From Halobacteriales archaeon QS_9_68_42 (GTDB taxonomy: Archaea; Halobacteriota; Halobacteria; Halobacteriales; Haloarculaceae), in contig PXSE01000036.1 of assembly GCA_003022905.1 (NCBI GenBank), positions 1 through 29,430 on the forward strand: a stretch of 29,430 nt of DNA. Direction: 5' to 3'. Each line of letters begins with the position of its first letter. Positions within the stretch are counted from its first letter, which is position 1. Below, piece by piece: positions 1 to 9,252 of this stretch. The position numbers were made by a program, and so were the translations under genes. The notes under the pieces were generated by a model that was not told the origin of the DNA, did not search any database, and saw only the letters and a program-made list of their open reading frames with translations.

Positions 1-710
1 GTCTCGCCGTCGAACTGCTGGGCCGACGCCGACCCGACGGCCGACTCCGGCACTCCGGGACCGCCGTCGGGGTGGACCCACGCCAGCGTCCCCCCGCCGG
101 CGGCCCGACTCAGCCGGGCGAACCGGTCGTCGACCTCGTGGTAGCGGTCGACCTCGCCGCGACCCGCGTCGAGAACGGCACCGAGCACGGCCGTCGGGTC
201 CTCGTCGCTGTGGGTCTGCACCACGGCCGACTCGCCGACCGCGGCCGCCCGGGGCTGGTCGTCCCGCTCGTAGACCTCGAACTCGCCGTCGGCGCCGGTC
301 CCGGCGTAGCCGGCCCGCTCGGCGGCCGCTCCGACCGCCTCCGGGTCGAACGTCCCGAGCAGCGTCGTCGCTCGCGCGAGGTCGATCTTGACGACGGCCT
401 CGACGTCGCCGGAGTCCACGCCGAGGGGGTCCCGGCCGGTCCGGGCGAACAGGTTCCGCAGGCCGACGCCGGCCCGTCCGACGGGGCCGTCGCCGAGGAG
501 GTCGGCCATTCGGAGGTGGCTCGCGTTGTAACGGTCCTCGCCGGGCAGGGCGCCGGGGGCCGGCAGCCACCGGCGGTACGTCGGCGGTCCGGGGTCGGGG
601 AACTCGACGGTGGTCGCGGCGTCTTGGAGGCGTCGGAGACAGCCGGCGGTGCTCGCGAGCGCGGCGGCGCCCGCGACACCGAGAAACCGCCGGCGGGAGG
701 GGCGTGCCAT
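1..710 (-). CDS. Tat-exported lipoprotein of unknown function (3' end outside window)
   Basis: The frame stays open from the ATG at 710 to the window edge, giving at least 236 residues. The N-terminus reads MARPSRRRFLGVAGAAALAS then TAGC: a twin-arginine motif (RRRFL), a short hydrophobic stretch and a lipobox ending in Cys about residue 24, so the product should be exported folded by Tat and anchored outside the membrane by a lipidated Cys. The mature part is acidic with mixed alpha/beta character; I recognise no domain and no catalytic motif. An AT-rich TATA-like stretch lies near 733-742, about 26 bp upstream of the start, suggesting a leaderless transcript divergent from the thiolase gene. 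The C-terminus lies beyond base 1. Function unknown. Confidence 0.8.
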   Translation of the reverse strand, partial: MARPSRRRFLGVAGAAALASTAGCLRRLQDAATTVEFPDPGPPTYRRWLPAPGALPGEDRYNASHLRMADLLGDGPVGRAGVGLRNLFARTGRDPLGVDSGDVEAVVKIDLARATTLLGTFDPEAVGAAAERAGYAGTGADGEFEVYERDDQPRAAAVGESAVVQTHSDEDPTAVLGAVLDAGRGEVDRYHEVDDRFARLSRAAGGGTLAWVHPDGGPGVPESAVGSASAQQFDGE

Positions 711-863
711 GGCAGACGGTCGAGCGTTCGGGTCAAAACTACCCGCCCGGTTTCAGTTCGTGAGCGATCGCTCCGAGGGCTTTCTGGATTCCCCAATCCG
801 TATCTGAACACTGCTGTCGGCCCTAACCCCCGCACTTTAGTCCCGACCGACCGACGAGCCGGC

Positions 864-2045
864 ATGCGCGACGCGTACGTCGTCGGGGCGGGCCAGTCGC
901 CATACGGCTCCTTTCCCGACGAGAGCTACCGGTCGCTGTTCCGAATGGCCGTCGAGGACGCCATCGAGAGCGTCGACGACGACCTCTCCGTCGAGGCGGT
1001 TGACGAGGCCTACGTCGGGACGCTGGGCGTCGGCGGCCGCCAGCTGGGCCTCTCGGGGCCGGCCGTGACCGAACACGTCGACCTCCACGGCGTGCCCGTC
1101 ACCCGCGTCGAGAACGCCTGTGCGGCCTCCGGGTACGCCCTCCGGCAGGCCGTCATGGCGGTCCGGGCGGGAATGGCCGACGTCGTCCTGGCCGGCGGCG
1201 TCGAGGTGATGACCGACCTCTCGGGGGATGCCGTCCGCTACTGGCTGGGCGTCTCCGGCGAGACGGAGTGGGAACGGCTCTCCGGGACCACCTTCGCGGG
1301 CGTCTACGCCCAGATGGCGTCCGCGCACATGCGGGAGTACGGGACCACCGACGAGCAACTGTCGGCCGTCGCCGTCAAGAACCACGCCAACGGCGCGAGG
1401 AACCCGAAGGCGCAACTGGACTTCACCTGCACGCTGGAGGAGGCCGTCGAGGCGCCGACGGTTGCCGACCCGCTGACGCTGTACCACTGCTGTCCGACCA
1501 CCGACGGCGCCGCCGCGGCGCTCGTCGTCAGCGAGGATGTCGTCGAGGCGTACACCGACCGACCGGTCCGGGTGGCCGGCGTCGGCGCCGCCTCCGACCG
1601 CGTCGGGCTGTTCCGGCGGGACAGCTACACCTCGGTGCCGGCCGCCCGGCGGGCCGGCGAATCGGCCTACGAGGAATCGGGCGTCGGGCCCACGGACCTC
1701 GACTTCGCGGAGGTCCACGACTGCTTCGCGGTCGCCGAACTGCTGGCTTATGAGGACCTGGGCTTCTGCGAGCGGGGCGAGGCCGGCCCCTACGTCGAGT
1801 CGGGCGCGACCGAACCGGACGGCGAGTTGCCGGTCAACACCTCGGGCGGCCTCAAGTCCAAGGGCCACCCCATCGGCGCGACGGGTGCCGGACAGGTCGT
1901 CGAGGCGTTCGACCAGTTGACCGGACAGGCCGGTGACCGCCAACTCGACTCGCCGGCGGTCGGCCTGACGCACAATGTCGGCGGCTCCGGCGGCGCCGCG
2001 GTGGTCCACGTCCTCGAGCGCGAGGACCGGGAGGTCGGGTCGTGA
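864..2045 (+). CDS. thiolase-family acyltransferase (SCP2/archaeal acetoacetyl-CoA thiolase type)
   Basis: 393 residues, the usual thiolase length. Visible motifs are the nucleophile Cys86 in ENACAASG, the EVHDCFAVAE segment around residue 290, NTSGGLKSKGHPIGATG with the catalytic His near 335, and a C-terminal HNVGGSGG. The last replaces the CxGGG motif of classical thiolases, which places it with SCP2-like/archaeal thiolases. Such enzymes condense or cleave acyl-CoAs and in archaea can form a complex with HMG-CoA synthase and a DUF35 protein. The next gene encodes exactly such a fusion and overlaps the stop by 4 bp (GTGA), so the two products probably work together. I chose the ATG at 864 because homology begins there (MRDAYVVGAGQSPYG) and a TATA-like CTTTAG lies about 26 bp upstream; the frame is open further upstream but shows nothing thiolase-like. 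Confidence 0.88.
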   Translation: MRDAYVVGAGQSPYGSFPDESYRSLFRMAVEDAIESVDDDLSVEAVDEAYVGTLGVGGRQLGLSGPAVTEHVDLHGVPVTRVENACAASGYALRQAVMAVRAGMADVVLAGGVEVMTDLSGDAVRYWLGVSGETEWERLSGTTFAGVYAQMASAHMREYGTTDEQLSAVAVKNHANGARNPKAQLDFTCTLEEAVEAPTVADPLTLYHCCPTTDGAAAALVVSEDVVEAYTDRPVRVAGVGAASDRVGLFRRDSYTSVPAARRAGESAYEESGVGPTDLDFAEVHDCFAVAELLAYEDLGFCERGEAGPYVESGATEPDGELPVNTSGGLKSKGHPIGATGAGQVVEAFDQLTGQAGDRQLDSPAVGLTHNVGGSGGAAVVHVLEREDREVGS

Positions 2046-3421
2046 GCCGCGGCATCCTCGCGGTCGGCGCCTACGCGCCCCGCAACCGGGTCACGGCCGA
2101 GGCCTTCGAGGCGGCGTGGGGCCGCTTCGAGGCCGCCGGCATCGAGCGAAAGGCCGTCCCCGACGCCGACGAGGACGCCCTGACGATGGGCGCCGAGGCC
2201 GCCCGCCGGGCGCTGTCGGCCGGCGGCGTCGATGGCGCCGCTCTTTCGTCAGTCTCCCTCGCGTCGACGACGCCGCCGCTTTCCGAGGAGGATCTGACGG
2301 CACGGCTCGGGTCGTACCTCGGTGCGCCCTCGCGGACGACCCGGCGGACCTACGGCGGCCACACGCGGGCCGGCCTCGACGCCCTGCTGGACGCTGTCGA
2401 TCGGGACGGCCTCGCGCTGGTCGTCGCGGCCGACTGCCCCCGCGGCGAGCCCGACGACGCCCGCGAACACGCCGCCGGCGCCGGCGCGGCGGCCCTGCTG
2501 GTCGGCGACGACGCGCCCGCGACCGTCGCCGACCGCGCCAGCGCGGCCGACCCGCACCCGGGGACCCGGTTCCGGCGACGGGGCAGCGACCGCCTCGAGG
2601 GACTCGACGCCGGCAGGTACGACCGGGCGGCGTTCGTCGAGCCGATAACCGCCGCCGTCGACCGGGTGGACGCCGAGCACCTCGACGCGGTCGCCCTCCA
2701 GGCGCCCGACGGGAAACTCCCATACCGGACGGGACTCGACGGCGAGGCCATCGCGGCCGTCGAGACGGTGTCGGAACTGGGCGACACCGGGGCCGCGAGC
2801 GTGCCGCTGGGCGTCGCCCGGGCCTTCGAGAGCGGGTACGACCGGACGCTCGCGGTGGCGTGGGGCTCCGGCGCGGGCGCGACGGCGGTCCGCATCGAGG
2901 GCACCGCACCGGTCGACGCCTCGCTGTCGGCGGCGACCGAACTGGACTACCCCGCGTATCTCCGCCGGCGCGGCGAGGTGGTCGGCGAGAAGCCCGACGG
3001 CGGCGCCGCACACGTTCCGGTACCGACGTACCGCCGGAGCCTCCCCCAGCGGCACCGCCACGAGGCCGGCCGGTGCCCCGAGTGCGACGCCGTCGCCTTC
3101 CCGCCGGAGGGCGCCTGCCCGGACTGCCGCGAACTCGTCGAGTTCGAGGTCGTCGAACCGGCGCGGGAGGGCGTCGTCGAGGCGGCCACGACAATCGGGC
3201 AGGGCGGCGCGCCGCCGGAGTTCGCCGAACAGCAGGCCGGACAGGGCGCCTTCGGCGTGGCCATCGCCCGCTTCGAGGCCGGCGACGGCGCCGTCTCCCT
3301 GCCCATCCAGGTGATCGGCGAGGCGGCGGTCGGCGACCGGGTCACCGCCGTTCCCCGGCGCATCTACGTCGAGGAGGGCGTCCCGCGGTACGGGCTGAAG
3401 GCACTGCCCGACGCTCAATAG
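2042..3421 (+). CDS. HMG-CoA-synthase-like domain fused to DUF35 zinc-ribbon/OB-fold; probably non-catalytic synthase half
   Basis: 459 residues, GTG start overlapping the thiolase stop. Residues 1-290 follow the thiolase-fold plan of archaeal HMG-CoA synthase: the APDGKLP segment at 221-227 and WGSGAGATAVRI at 274-285 align with conserved family regions. Residues 300-459 form a DUF35 module: a zinc ribbon with Cys345, Cys348, Cys359 and Cys362, then an OB-fold-like part. DUF35 proteins bridge thiolase and HMG-CoA synthase in archaeal complexes. The catalytic positions look lost. The region expected to hold the nucleophilic Cys reads TYGGHTRAGLDAL (103-115) with no Cys, and the family His before QPxGK is Gln220. 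I infer a structural or CoA-binding partner of the thiolase rather than an HMG-CoA-forming enzyme. The family call is fairly sure, the loss of activity an inference. Confidence 0.78.
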   Translation: MSRGILAVGAYAPRNRVTAEAFEAAWGRFEAAGIERKAVPDADEDALTMGAEAARRALSAGGVDGAALSSVSLASTTPPLSEEDLTARLGSYLGAPSRTTRRTYGGHTRAGLDALLDAVDRDGLALVVAADCPRGEPDDAREHAAGAGAAALLVGDDAPATVADRASAADPHPGTRFRRRGSDRLEGLDAGRYDRAAFVEPITAAVDRVDAEHLDAVALQAPDGKLPYRTGLDGEAIAAVETVSELGDTGAASVPLGVARAFESGYDRTLAVAWGSGAGATAVRIEGTAPVDASLSAATELDYPAYLRRRGEVVGEKPDGGAAHVPVPTYRRSLPQRHRHEAGRCPECDAVAFPPEGACPDCRELVEFEVVEPAREGVVEAATTIGQGGAPPEFAEQQAGQGAFGVAIARFEAGDGAVSLPIQVIGEAAVGDRVTAVPRRIYVEEGVPRYGLKALPDAQ

Positions 3422-3960
3422 TCCGCCGACTGCGGCGTCTTGGTTGCCTCGCCGCTCCCGCTTTCGCTCTCGCTGACGCCGGAACTGGCGGACCCGGTGG
3501 CCGACCCGCGCTGCTCAACGCTCACCGTTCCCGGTTCGCCGTTCTCGAAGGTGAACGTCGCGACGTACTCGATTTCGACGACACACTGGGTGCAGGCCTC
3601 GGCGTCCTCGCGCTCGACGGCCTCGACCTCCACGTAGAGGGTGTCCGCGTCGCCGTCGTACTCGCCGCGGACGAGTTCGGCGGTGTAACAGCTGTTGCTG
3701 CCGTCGAGGACGCCCTCGACGGTCACCTCGCCGTTCTCGACGGTGACGTCGTGGCCGCCGTACTCGTCGCCGCACTCGACGTTTTCAACCTCGAAGGAGG
3801 AGTCCTCGAGCCGCGTTTCCTCGGACGTGGGGACCGGCGTCTCGGTGCCGTCGGGTTCGTCGGTTTGCGTCGGCTCTCCGTCGGAGCCATCGCCCAGACA
3901 GCCAGCGACTGCAGTCGTGGTCGTCGCCGCCGCGGCGGAGATGAACGCGCGTCGTCTCAT
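3415..3960 (-). CDS. Tat-exported acidic lipoprotein of unknown function
   Basis: 181 residues. It starts MRRRAFISAAAATTTT then AVAGC, with arginines and a lipobox Cys at residue 21 as in haloarchaeal Tat lipoproteins. A Thr/Glu/Asp-rich linker (residues 22-55) precedes a compact domain containing four Cys (CGDEYGGHD, NSCYTAEL, ACTQCVVEIEY) that could make disulfides or bind metal outside the cell. The tail (150-178) is Ser/Gly/Glu-rich. The gene converges on the fusion gene to its left and the two 3' ends overlap by 7 bp. The start is the last Met before the signal sequence; the longer upstream reading is arginine-rich and unlike a gene. Function unknown. Confidence 0.8.
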   Translation of the reverse strand: MRRRAFISAAAATTTTAVAGCLGDGSDGEPTQTDEPDGTETPVPTSEETRLEDSSFEVENVECGDEYGGHDVTVENGEVTVEGVLDGSNSCYTAELVRGEYDGDADTLYVEVEAVEREDAEACTQCVVEIEYVATFTFENGEPGTVSVEQRGSATGSASSGVSESESGSGEATKTPQSADY

Positions 3961-3992
3961 ACTCGGGTGGACACGAAAGGGTTGTCGGACGT

Positions 3993-4006
3993 TCAAACGG
4001 CTGTTT
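3993..4006. promoter_or_regulatory. copy 1 of a 14-bp motif shared with the 15.9-kb promoter
   Basis: TCAAACGGCTGTTT occurs here, 33-46 bp upstream of the lipoprotein start at 3960, and again at 15899-15912, 46-59 bp upstream of an ArsR-like regulator. Each copy contains AAAC and GTTT arms around GGCT, so it could bind a dimeric protein. Only the repetition is seen; regulation is inferred. Confidence 0.35.
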
Positions 4007-4051
4007 AGGCAATCGGAACGGCCCGCGCGGGACGCAGAACGTGGGACTGGT

Positions 4052-4516
4052 TCAAAATCGGCCGAGGCCGCTCCGGAAAACGGCGGCCAACGCGAGGTGC
4101 TGCTGCATCGCGCCGGCGATGCGCTCTCGGACCCGCTTCTCGTCGGCGATGCGGTACTCCTTTGTCCGGACGAGTTCCTGGACTTCCAGCAGGCCATCCT
4201 CCTCGAGTTCGTGCAGCCGCGGGTACACCGTCCCGGGGCTCAGGTTGGCGTCGAAGAACGTCTCGAGGTCGGACATCAGCCCCTCGCCGTGGGTTCCCTC
4301 CTCGCCGAGGGCGATCAACACGAGCAGCACCTCGTCGAGGGATTCCTTGACGAGCGCCTCCTCGAAGCCGAGGGTCCGGCCCTCCGAGAGTTCCTCGGCG
4401 ACGTCGCCGACGAGTTCCGCCGGTAGGTCCGTCTCGCCGTCCGCTCGGGTCTCCACGTCCTCCAGTTCCCGGTAGAGTCGCTCGACCGACGCCCCGGTGC
4501 TCTCGTTCCTGCTCAT
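4052..4516 (-). CDS. PadR-family transcriptional regulator
   Basis: 154 residues. The segment from about 75 to 140 (GEGLMSDLETFFDANLSPGT, then VYPRLHELEEDGLLEVQE, then RTKEYRIAD) is the PadR winged helix: recognition helix, the VYPxLxxLEEDGLL signature and the beta-hairpin wing. A Glu-rich N-terminal extension (1-70) is less conserved. PadR proteins are usually repressors of adjacent transport or stress genes; the divergent ABC exporter cluster starting at 4787 is a plausible target but nothing shows it. I chose MSRNES at 4516 over an upstream Met in the same frame because the latter would place the AT-rich promoter element inside the gene. Confidence 0.82.
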   Translation of the reverse strand: MSRNESTGASVERLYRELEDVETRADGETDLPAELVGDVAEELSEGRTLGFEEALVKESLDEVLLVLIALGEEGTHGEGLMSDLETFFDANLSPGTVYPRLHELEEDGLLEVQELVRTKEYRIADEKRVRERIAGAMQQHLALAAVFRSGLGRF

Positions 4517-4530
4517 GGTGTTTCTCTCGA

Positions 4531-4540
4531 TAATAATACG
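4531..4540 (-). promoter_or_regulatory. AT-rich element upstream of the padR-like gene
   Basis: On the minus strand this reads CGTATTATTA, 15 bp before the ATG at 4516, in otherwise GC-rich sequence. It resembles an archaeal TATA box but is closer to the start codon than the usual 26 bp, so it could instead be an operator for the regulator itself. An adjoining CGTACG palindrome is present. Confidence 0.4.
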
Positions 4541-4786
4541 TACGGGCGCCACAGGGATAAGCAGGCGGTCGCGTTTTCATCGGCTGAGAACGCCGAACGC
4601 CGCCCCGTCGTCATGCCATCAGGAGCGGCCGAACGGCGTACAGTAGGCCGTCCCAGCGGGGTCTCCCGCGACGAGCCGACTCGACCGCGTCCCGAAGGCG
4701 TTTTGTCGCTACTGCCGTCCACTACGTTCAACGGAGATGTGCCGTCACCTCGTCGCCGCGATTGCTCCGGCTTCGGAGTGGTTCCG

Positions 4787-7604
4787 GTGAGCTATCGCCG
4801 CGCGCTCTTGTTCCGCTGGTCCCGCGAGGACCGACTGGCGGTGGCCGTCATCGCCGTCACCGTCGCCTTCCTCGTGGGCACGACGCTGTTCGTGTTCGCG
4901 GCCAGCACCCAGACGGCGATGCTCGCGGCCGACTTCGAATCGACCGGCAGCGCGACGTACTACGGGTCGACGGCCAGCGCGGAGGCGGCCGCCCCGCCCG
5001 AGGCCGTCGTCCTCCCCGTCGCCGAGGTGACCGGCCCGGACGGCACCGACACCCTGGCGGTCGGCGTGCCCGAGGGACGATCTAGTGGGCGAGACGACGG
5101 TGACGGTTGAGGTGGGGCCCCGGAGCGGGTCGGTGCTTGCGCCGTCGTGGTACGCCGTCCCCCCGGAGACGGTCGCCCGACTAGGCGAGACCGGCGCGCT
5201 GGTCGTCGACCCCGGATCAGACGAGCGCGGCGAGACGCCACTGCGCGGGGTGTTGCGCTTCTTCACCGCCGGCACCCAGCAGGCGCTCGGCGTGGTCGCG
5301 CTCATCGCCGTCGCCGGCGGCCTGCTCGTCGGCATCACCGCCTACAGCGCGACGCGGATGACGGTGCTCGACCGCCGCGAGGACCTCCGGGTGGTCCGGG
5401 CGACCGGCGGCACGCCCGGCGACGTGCTCGGCCTCTTTGCGCTCCGGGCGGCCCTTCTCGGGACCGTCGGCGCCGCGCTCGGCTACGCGATCGGCGTCAT
5501 CACGGCCAACGGCGCGGTCAGCGCCGCCGTCGCCGTCGGGCTTCCGACCTCGCTGTCGGTCGCGCTCACCCCCGACGTGGCGCTCTTTCTCGCGGCGCTC
5601 ACGACCGTAATGGTCGCCGTCGCCGTGGTTGGCGGCGCGCTGGCGGCCCGCGGGGCGGCCGTCGCCCCGCCGGCGACGGTTGCCGACCGGAGGGGCGACG
5701 ACGGGCCGCTGTCGCTGCGCGTGCTGGACGGCCGGGCGCTGGTGCCGACGGCCGCGACCCTGACGGCCTTCCTGCTCGTCTCGCTGGTGTTCGTCGCCGG
5801 CGTCTCGGTGCTGGCACCGGTCACCGCGACCGAGTCGGCGACCATCTCGGAACCGGGCGCCTCCCACCCGGTCAACAGCCGCGTCCCGGCCGGCTACGTC
5901 GACGGCCTCGAGGCCGACGGTATCGACGCCAGTGGCGAGATACTGCTGTTCGTCGTCCGGGACGGCGACCCGGTGCCCGCCCGGGGCGTCAACTACGAGA
6001 ACTTCGCGCGCATCTCGGGGGCGGACATCGTCGAGGGCAGGGCCCCACAGGCACCCGACGAGGCCGTCGCCGGCACGAAACTCGGCGGCGACTTCGCGGT
6101 CGGCGAGACGGTCACGATCGGCGGGAGCACCCGCTCTGCGGTCGCGCGCGTCGAAATCGTGGGCCGGACCGAGGCCCCCGGCGCCGACGGCGCGGCGCTG
6201 CTCGTCTCCCGGCGGACGGCCCAGCACCTCTCGGGCGTCCGGGCCGGCAACGTCAACGTCATCCGAGCATCACGGCTACCGGAGCCGTCCGACGACGGCG
6301 TCGTCGTCACCGACGTCGGCTTCGAGTCGGAGCCGGTCGCCGACGACCCGCCGGTCCTCGGGGTCGGGCTCTCAAACACTGACCCGGCGCCGGCCGAGGC
6401 GTCCGTCGTCGTCTCGCTGGGCGACCAGCGGCGGGAACTCGACGTGGCGCTGGCGGCGGGCGAGACGACCCGGCGTCGCGTCGAGTTCGAGCCGGTCCCG
6501 GCCGGGAGTTACGAGCTCTCGGTCGGCGACCGCCGGTCGACCGTCCGGGTCCAGCGGCGCGACCAACTATCGATTCGCGGGCTCCCATCGTCGGCCCCGC
6601 CGGGGAGCCGGCCGCTCGTCGAGGTGGTCGACGCGACCGGCGCCCCCGCCGCCGGCGTGTCGGTCCGGGTCGCCGACGCCGAGCGCCGAACCGGCGACGA
6701 CGGCCGGGTCCGGGTGCCGCTGAACGAGACCGGCAACACCGAGGTCGTCGCCGGCGACGGTGGGACCGCGGCCAACGAGACGGTCCGGGTCCGCGAGGGG
6801 GCTCGGCGACGGCCGACGGCCGATCTGGACATCAGCCCGGACAATCCGGACGTGCTGGTCCGGCCGGTTGCGAGCCTCGAGGTGCGGAACCCCTGGGACG
6901 AGCCCGTCGAGACGCCGGTGACGGTGGCGGGGCCGGCCGGTCGGACGACCCGGACGGTCGACCTCGCGCCGGGCGAGACGCGGACTGTCACGCGGCGCCT
7001 CGAGCGCCGGCCGCCGGGGACGTACAACGTCACCGCGACGGTCGGCGGCGAGCCGGTCGCCGACCGCGCCTACCGGGTTGCGGGCGACGAGCGGATACCC
7101 GCCGCTGTCGCCACGAGCGGTCGCCAGGGCACCTCCCCCATCGGCGAGGCCATCGAGGTGGCGTTCGGCAACCTCCAGCTGGTCGCGGTGGCGCTCGTGG
7201 CGCTGGCCGGAGCGATGACCGTCGGCGCGACGACGGCGACGTTCGCGGCGACGGTCCGGGCGCGCCGGCGCGAACTCGGCATCTACCGGGCCTCCGGGGC
7301 GCCCCCGCGCCGTATCCTCGCGCTCGTGGTCGGCGACGCGCTCCGGGTCGGGACCGTCGCGACTGCCCTCGCCGGCGCCCTCGCGGCGGTCGGCCTGCTC
7401 GCGCTCGATCGGGCGGGCGTGCTGACGATGTTCGGGGTCCGGCTGTTGCCCACCATCGACCCGTTCGTCGCGGGGTTCGTCGCCATCGCCGCCCTCGGCG
7501 TCGTCGCCGTCAGCGCGGCGCTGGCGACGGTATCGGTGCTCCGGACGCCGCCCGCCGACCTCGTCCACGAGCGGTCCGGCGACGGGAGGCCGACCGATGA
7601 CTGA
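4787..7604 (+). pseudogene. FtsX/MacB-type ABC transporter permease interrupted by a one-base frameshift
   Basis: Two frames together encode one permease of about 938 residues. The first (GTG 4787, VSYRRALLFRWSREDRLAVA) gives an N-terminal membrane helix and about 96 residues of extracytoplasmic sequence, then runs into a stop near 5110. The second continues from about 5076 (DDLVGETTVTVEVG) to the stop at 7604. Dropping one G from the GGG at 5074-5076 joins them as VPE-DDLVGE. The long part has FtsX membrane segments with the conserved region TRMTVLDRREDLRVVRATGG, a large extracytoplasmic insert containing Ig-like repeats, and a second FtsX block near the C-terminus (ARRRELGIYRASGAPPRRIL). 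Its ATPase is probably the gene at 10158. The shift may be a true mutation, a programmed slip or a sequence error; the rest of the frame is intact, so it is recent or artefactual. Confidence 0.8.
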
Positions 7605-9252
7605 CCGCCGCTCGTACCTGCTGGTGGGGCTGGCGGTCTTCGCCGTCGCCGCGGCGATGCGGGTGATTCCGCTGTACTGGAGTCCGCTCCCGCACGTGCT
7701 GGACGGGTTCGCACACGCGGGCCTCGCCCGGGAGACGCTCGCCGCCGGGCGGGTGCCCATCTCGTCGGATCTCCGGGCGGACCTGCTGGTGATCACCTCG
7801 CTGACGGCGACGGCGTCGCTGATCACGGGCGAGACGCCGCTGTACGTCATCCAACCGATGATGTCGCTGGCCGGCGCGGCGGTGCCGCTGGTCGGGATGG
7901 CGTTCACGCGGCGGCTGGGCGCGGACCTCGGGTGGCCGGCCCGCAAGGTCCGGGCCGCGGTGCTCGCCTGTGGCATGCTGTTGGCCGTCCAGGGGCTGTT
8001 CCTCCGGCACACCTCGATTCCCGACCCCGAACCCATTGGGCAACTGTTCGCGTTCCTCGCGGCCCTGTCGCTGCACCGGTTGCTCGTCCGGCGCGGGGCG
8101 GGCCGGTGGGCCGTCCCGCTCGTGGTCCTGCTGGCGCTGTTTCCCGTCCTGCACAAGTTCAGCACGCTCAACGCGGCGCTGGGGCTGACGGCGCTGGTGG
8201 GCGCCGAACTCGCACGGCGGCCGAGGGGACGGACAGCCCTGCTCGGCGGCGGCGTCGCCGGCGCCTTCTGGGCGCTGTTCGCCGGCTACTACGAGTTCGT
8301 CGAGCGCACCGGGATACTCGGCGTCGAGTACGTGGGTCGCGTCCGCAACCACCCGGGCCTATTCGTCGGCTGGGTGGTGGTCATGCTCGTCGGGGTGGCG
8401 TGGTACCAGTCGATATCGACCCGGGCGCGCCGGGCGCTGTTCTTCGGCCCGTTCGGCCTGCTGTTCGTCCTCGTCGGCGTCAACATCGTCCGGCCCGTGT
8501 TCCCGGGGACGATCCCGTCGCCGCCGGCGGTCATGGTGCTGGTATCGTTCCTGTTCGTGCCCGTCGCCTTCGCCGGGTACGGACTGTTCGCGCTGTCGCA
8601 ACGCCACGAGACGGCGTCGCTCGTGGTCGCGTTGCTTGCGGCCCCGCTGGTCGTCATCTACTTCGCGCTGACGGCGAGTCTGACGCCGGAGTTCTTCGCG
8701 ACCGCCATTCGGGGACAGGCGTTCCTCCACGTGCCGGCGTTCGTGCTGGTGGGGCTGGCGACGGCGAGCGTCGCCTGGCGGGCGACCGGCCTGACCCGAC
8801 GGCGGGGCGTCCGTGCGGGCCTCGTCGCCGCGCTTGCGATCAGCACGCTGCTGACCGTGCCCATCGCCTTCGTCGCGCTGGACACGCTGGACTACCCGGG
8901 GACCACCGCCGAGTCGGAGTTCGCCGCGGTCGGGCACGCCTCGACCCACGTCGACGGCCGGTGGACGACCGACCACGGCCCGATGCGGGTGGGGCGGACC
9001 ACCTTCGGCGCGAACGCCTCGATGGGGCCGTCCCGGACCTGGCTACGCGGTGGCCCCCCGCCCGGGTGTCCCGTGCTGTCGTTTTCCGGGTGGGTGACCA
9101 ACGGCGCGAACTACTGGCCCGCCTCCCCGGAGTCAACAGAGCGTGCCCGGTACGACGCGACGCTGGCCGGGCGGGACGTGGTCTATACGGCCAGCGGGCG
9201 TGAGTCGGTGGTGCTTTCGGCGCCGGCCGACGCCGGGGCGCAAGGCTGTTGA
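7597..9252 (+). CDS. polytopic membrane protein, GT-C-glycosyltransferase-like
   Basis: 551 residues; the ATG overlaps the permease stop by 8 bp (ATGACTGA), so the two are translationally coupled. About 11-12 hydrophobic segments run from residue 6 to about 430, followed by an outward-facing C-terminal domain of about 120 residues. An Asp in the first external loop (PHVLDGFAHAG, near residue 31) and the overall plan recall GT-C membrane glycosyltransferases, which use an Asp near the first helix and a lipid-linked sugar donor. No definitive motif is present, so the family is tentative. Its place between a permease and its ATPase suggests a role with the exporter, perhaps in envelope glycolipid or glycoprotein handling. 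The C-terminus contains two Cys (PGCPVLSF and the final QGC). Confidence 0.6.
   Translation: MTDRRSYLLVGLAVFAVAAAMRVIPLYWSPLPHVLDGFAHAGLARETLAAGRVPISSDLRADLLVITSLTATASLITGETPLYVIQPMMSLAGAAVPLVGMAFTRRLGADLGWPARKVRAAVLACGMLLAVQGLFLRHTSIPDPEPIGQLFAFLAALSLHRLLVRRGAGRWAVPLVVLLALFPVLHKFSTLNAALGLTALVGAELARRPRGRTALLGGGVAGAFWALFAGYYEFVERTGILGVEYVGRVRNHPGLFVGWVVVMLVGVAWYQSISTRARRALFFGPFGLLFVLVGVNIVRPVFPGTIPSPPAVMVLVSFLFVPVAFAGYGLFALSQRHETASLVVALLAAPLVVIYFALTASLTPEFFATAIRGQAFLHVPAFVLVGLATASVAWRATGLTRRRGVRAGLVAALAISTLLTVPIAFVALDTLDYPGTTAESEFAAVGHASTHVDGRWTTDHGPMRVGRTTFGANASMGPSRTWLRGGPPPGCPVLSFSGWVTNGANYWPASPESTERARYDATLAGRDVVYTASGRESVVLSAPADAGAQGC

Noticed and set aside
837..2009. 390-codon minus-strand frame opposite the thiolase
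   Set aside because: Antisense shadow; the thiolase frame carries all conserved motifs.
1975..4008. 677-codon open frame on the plus strand over the thiolase-partner region
   Set aside because: Arg/Gly/Pro-rich shadow of the HMGCS-like gene and the antisense of the lipoprotein; no domain.
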